The notes under the pieces are model-generated. The model was not told where the DNA came from. It saw nothing but the letters and a program-made list of their open reading frames with translations, and made no database searches. A stretch of DNA of 64,000 bases, taken from positions 6,634,001-6,698,000 of the forward strand of contig CAVNZM010000002.1 in assembly GCA_963693365.1 (NCBI GenBank), in the 5' to 3' direction. The DNA is from Amoebidium appalachense. Taxonomy: Eukaryota > Ichthyosporea. Within the stretch, counting starts at the first letter, position 1. Each line of letters begins with the position of its first letter. This document shows, one piece after another, positions 53,465 through 64,000 of the stretch. Position numbers and translations under genes: made by a program.

Positions 53465-53495
<31 letters not shown>

Positions 53496-54015
53496 GGATG
53501 AGGGGGGGACGGAATGTGAGTACTCTGTGGCCGGGAGGGGAAGGTATTGGTAGGAAAGGGCAGGTATATATGTGATTTCACGAGCAGAGCTGCCAATACA
53601 TGTCGCCATCTTACCAGTCTCTGAGGCAGATAACTCCTCCTTCTGATGAGATGTATTGTTGCCCTCACTCGCTGAACCGTTATGGAAGGTGGCCCCAGCA
53701 TCATGTGAGGTGGTTCCCCCGGATGAAGGACGGCGACCGCCATCCTCATCACCACTCGACTGGTCCGGTTCATGCATCCCTGTGCACAAAGAATGTGTAG
53801 TCAGCACCTTTTGTGCCTTGCAAACATGGTGCCTGCAAACGCAGCAGAGACTATCCCCCCCCCCCCCCCCCCCCCCTTTCCCCCCCACTCTCACACACTC
53901 CCACACACCCATACAACACACCAATCCCCCACCAATCCCCTGTGTTTCCCGCCATGTCCTAACACCCCCCCCCCCCCCCTTCCCCCCTTCCCCCCATGAC
54001 CCTCTCCCTCCCTCG

Positions 54016-54073
<58 letters not shown>

Positions 54074-54711
54074 TCTCTCTAACATAAAAAAAGCAGCCTC
54101 GTGAAAAACAACTGAAAAACTGCCTCGTGAAAAACAACTGAAAAACTGCATTATGACACAACGGTTACCATATATTTATTACCTTCGGGCCCTTGGTCTT
54201 TGCTGTTGTCCTCTGCCACTGGTGGCTCCAGAACGTCACCGTCGGGCCTCGGACGAGCGATGTCGTAATGGACGGTGCCGCTGTTGTAGGCAAGGTAGAA
54301 TGTTGTGCCAGTGTTAATGGTTGCAGAGCGAGGCTGGACAGTAAACCACGGATAGTTTGCAGTTGACGAAAACACAGTCGTGGGCACGCCAAGCACATTC
54401 ACTGCTGCTGCAAGCATAAGGTCGCCGACGTGGCCCGCAAACTCGCCATCGCGCCGATATCGAGGTGCCTCCTGCCGCAGGTCTATGTGATCTTCCAAAA
54501 ACATGTGATAGTCGGCTATGTGGCCGGGGCTCTCAATGTCGTCCACTGTAATGGTGCGTAGGTGACGTGTCGCGGCCCTCGTTGACATTGCTGCGGTGAA
54601 CCCAAGATCGGTGAGGCGCCGGGCAAGGGGGTTGGTTGCAGGCAGATTTACTAACTGCTCTCTTATTTGCGTCGCCAGACTCGAAAACAAGCAGTCACCG
54701 TCACGTGCCAC
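51702..54711 (-). CDS. OTU-family protease with CXC (MSL2-type) cysteine domain
   Basis: Exons (minus): about 54711-54183 (5' limit unclear), 53779-53615, 52930-52547, and 52235 onward to about 51700. The last three junctions agree in phase. Exon 1 encodes an OTU cysteine-protease fold: DGDCLFSSLA (catalytic Asp and Cys) and, 130 residues on, GTVHYDIARP (catalytic His). Exon 2 is a Ser/Gly/Asp-rich linker. Exon 3 encodes a compact cysteine domain (CSCGKN, YCTGKG, CACNVKGVGCSRQCKCYNCR) of the CXC type in MSL2 and tesmin-like proteins, with a basic tail. Exon 4 encodes a helical segment (DEVLKTYDQLRLIHNLAEVG). OTU enzymes cleave ubiquitin chains; CXC domains bind DNA. The 5' exon(s), start and C-terminal frame are unresolved. 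A mobile-element origin is possible. Confidence 0.75.
53054..53232. repeat. (GA)n microsatellite
   Basis: GA array of about 180 bp with GAAGA, CTGA and GACA interruptions, followed by a G run. It lies in the intron between exons 2 and 3 of the OTU-CXC gene; on the sense strand it is (TC)n. Confidence 0.96.
54016..54070. repeat. C homopolymer, about 52 bases
   Basis: Uninterrupted C run in the first intron (after the OTU exon) of the OTU-CXC gene. A short 29-bp direct repeat (CTCGTGAAAAACAAC) follows at about 54098-54145. Confidence 0.93.
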
Positions 54712-55845
54712 AGGGGGGGGGGGGGGGATGGGTTATAGATTTGGAGACCCAATGAACAAGAGTTGTGTAAAACGTATTCGCTAATCGATGGTCACGTTGC
54801 ATCGGGCCATGCAAGATGTCATTGCGAATCGCTAATCAAACAGGTCACAATGCATTGGGCGATGCAAGATGTACAAGTGCGAAACACAAACATAATTCAC
54901 TGACACAGCCACTAACAGCCACCCACCTCGTCACCACTGTCGTCACATTCCGGATATAGTATGGGCGAGGAAGACCTGTTCTGTGCCCCATTTTTCACAG
55001 CAGAAATGATGTGGGCGGTCAGCAACAGAACCACAAGGATGCGAAGCCAGGATGTTTTGTCATGTGTGCACGCAGATGTGGAGCCCCACATTCTACCAGG
55101 GCGCCCCATCTTCACAAAGCAAGCCCACCAAAGGCTACCCCAAGGCCCAAATTTGAAAAGTGGAAGCGAACTGAACTGTGTGTTCTCGGGTTGCATAGCC
55201 TTTTGAAGCCACGAAAAGGTGTGAAACGTTCTGTTTAGTGGTGCACTGTGTCGGGGTCTCCAATTCCGTATTTCCTGGTGCGCTCTTGGCCAATCGTTTA
55301 GGGGTTTGGGACCGCGAATGAATAGGGAGGCACACACCTTTCCTCAGTAGATATCCGCCTGAGATAGCCTAGTGAATGGCCATGGTGTACACAGTATCCC
55401 ACTGCCCTTTCTTTTACAATTGTAATGCAGACAATGTCGCCAAAATTTCTTTTTAAATGCCCCCCCCTTTTTTTTTCAAAAAAAAGCTGCCGTCTGAGCA
55501 ATAGCCACCTGAGAGGTGTAGAGCCCTGGATGACTCTTCATCAATCAAATGCAAATCGATGTAGATATACGGTGGATATTATCGGAAAATTTTGCACCAT
55601 TTCAGGCCCATTTCACACGGCACACTTAGCCACACTTATGTCAGGCCCCACCGCAATCACCTCATTATTGCCGAGCGATATGGACCACATACCTACTATG
55701 AGCCTGCCAAATACGTGCTTTCAATCTTTCTTCTGTACTTATACATAGAATACAGACAGATAGCTATATAAAAAGAGAAATATTAAAAAAGTGTACGTAC
55801 GCATAATAATGCGTTGTGGTCAATTCAGGATATATTTGCACTAGG
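54712..55845. other. Probable 5' region of OTU-CXC gene
   Basis: Mostly complex sequence, low in repeats. A candidate upstream exon end lies near 54931 on the minus strand (YPECDDSGDE followed by GTGGGT), and a hydrophobic frame (LRILVVLLLTAHIISAV) lies near 55025-55050. I could not phase either to the OTU exon, because no AG acceptor precedes the OTU segment (the preceding sequence is a C run on the minus strand). Confidence 0.35.
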
Positions 55846-55850
55846 TAAGG

Positions 55851-56125
55851 GGGGGGGATCGGCGAGGGGGAGGGGGGGGTGTTGGGGGGGGGGGGGGGGG
55901 AGGGGGGGGGGAGGGGGGGGGAGGGGAGGGGGGGGGGGAGGGGAGGGGGGGGGGGGGGAGGGGGGGAGGGGGGGGGGGGGGGGGGGGGGGGAGGGGAGGG
56001 GGGGAGGGGGAGGGGGGAGGGGAGGGGGGGGGGGGAGGGGGGGGAGGGGGGAGGGGGGGGGGGGAGGGGGGGGGAGGGGGGGAGGGGGGGGGGGGGGGGA
56101 GGGGGAGGGGGGGGGGGGGGGGGCG
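55851..56125. repeat. Purine-only G/GGGGA tract of about 275 bp
   Basis: Plus strand is G with isolated A (GGGGGA-type units), apart from isolated C and T near the ends. It accounts for the long Pro/Ser and Gly/Glu open frames here, which are not genes. Confidence 0.95.
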
Positions 56126-56479
56126 CTGTGACAGGGGCGGGGGGGCATGAGAGGGGGGAAGGAGTGAATTTCCCATCGTAAGTATGAGCACCGTGTACTG
56201 TAATGCACATTTTGGGGCGGTGCCGGATATATTTACACACTGCCTGCAGGCAAAAGTAGCTACAGGTGCTCGCGGAATACATTATTTCTAACTACATTTT
56301 GAATAAAACAAATACTTATATATTTCTTTATAATAAAGCCTGATATAAAGCCTCACTAGTATTTAGTCCATATGCACCATTATACGTACTGATGATACGG
56401 GGGTCGCATGCTGAGTCGCATGTGACGCGGCAGCGTACGGCCTACAATTTCCAGCCCTGCGCCAGCGTGGCAGGTTGTG

Positions 56480-56501
56480 TGACGTCATCAGTATGACGTC
56501 A
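56480..56501. promoter_or_regulatory. Pair of perfect CRE palindromes
   Basis: TGACGTCA at 56480-56487 and again at 56494-56501, 14 bp apart. These are binding sites for CREB/ATF-type bZIP factors. They lie 1.3 kb before the ANAPC7 ATG; which gene they serve is unclear. Confidence 0.6.
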
Positions 56502-56511
56502 GTTGCGGATC

Positions 56512-56640
56512 GGCCCGGGAACCAGTGTTTCGAGCCGGGAACCACTGTTTCAAACTCGGGAACCAGTGTTTCGGGCCGGGAACCACGGTTCTGGCCCGGG
56601 AACTAGCCCCTGGATTCGACCCGTGTTTGTTCCCGGGAAC
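56512..56640. repeat. About 26-bp minisatellite (GGGAACCAGTGTTTC units)
   Basis: Five imperfect units, each containing CGGGAACCA or a near variant (56517, 56540, 56562, 56579, 56598 approx.). Directly follows the CRE pair. Not coding as far as I can tell. Confidence 0.88.
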
Positions 56641-63800
<7,160 letters not shown>

Positions 63801-63863
63801 GTGATCATCCCCCCCCCCCCCCCCCCCCCCCCAAAAGCATCCACACACACACACTCTCCCTCT

Positions 63864-64000
63864 CCCTCTCTCCCTCCCTCCCTCCCTCCCTCCCTCCCTC
63901 CCTCCCTCCCTCCCTCCCTCCCTCCCTCCCTCCCTCCCTCCCTCCCTCCCTCCCTCCCTCCCTCCCTCCCTCCCTCCCTCCCTCCCCCCTCCCTCCCCCC
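63864..64000. repeat. (CCCT)n array at right edge
   Basis: More than 30 CCCT units following (CA)n and a C run, continuing to the window end. ANAPC7 intron 5. Confidence 0.97.

Overview
This window is nuclear DNA of a eukaryote. The genes are interrupted by GT-AG introns, CCAAT and CRE-type promoter motifs occur, and no bacterial operons or ribosome binding sites are seen. Between exons the DNA is saturated with simple sequence: (CA)n/(TG)n, (CT)n, (GA)n, (CGTG)n and (CCCT)n arrays, and very many runs of 15-60 consecutive G or C. The gene set (RanBPM, ANAPC7, cyclin-Q, LRRC58-like, sterol/3-beta-HSD-like, PC-esterase, RGS) fits a free-living protist, alga or simple holozoan. I cannot name the organism.

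Layout, left to right. A minus-strand RGS-domain gene (5495 down to 657, continuing off the left edge). A plus-strand single-pass membrane protein with a huge Asn-Gly ectodomain (6878-10232, 4 exons). An intronless minus-strand 3-beta-HSD/sterol-dehydrogenase-like gene (12833-13897), facing a decayed inverted copy of itself (15300-16361). A complete 13-exon minus-strand RanBPM (RANBP9/10, Gid1-type) gene (25990-18220). A 5'-truncated LINE with an open 765-codon reverse transcriptase frame (about 26880-29316). A plus-strand LRRC58-like leucine-rich repeat gene (29812-35265, 8 exons). A decayed tyrosine-recombinase (DIRS/Ngaro-type) retrotransposon with split direct repeats (35429-40032). A second, inverted LINE copy with broken frames (about 40708-43035). 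A two-exon plus-strand cyclin-Q gene (43335-45928). An intronless minus-strand type II membrane PC-esterase (47520-49085). A minus-strand OTU-protease plus CXC-domain gene (about 54711-51700). The first five exons of plus-strand ANAPC7 (57834-63800), running off the right edge.

The host genes are individually conserved and form no evident pathway. RanBPM (CTLH/GID E3 scaffold), ANAPC7 (APC/C scaffold), cyclin-Q and the OTU protein all belong to ubiquitin or cell-cycle biology, but eukaryotic gene order seldom carries functional meaning and I do not claim a cluster.

The most interesting material is repetitive. (1) A dispersed repeat of about 0.4 kb recurs at least nine times, and one end of it always abuts a poly(G)/poly(C) run. 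(2) The YR retroelement shows the diagnostic A1-ORFs-B1-A2-B2 arrangement. (3) Two near-identical inverted LINE copies also share about 190 bp beyond their poly(A) tracts. (4) The OTU+CXC architecture is unusual. Exon order and reading phase are preserved across introns full of poly(G)/(C), which argues that these runs are not simply false assembly joins.
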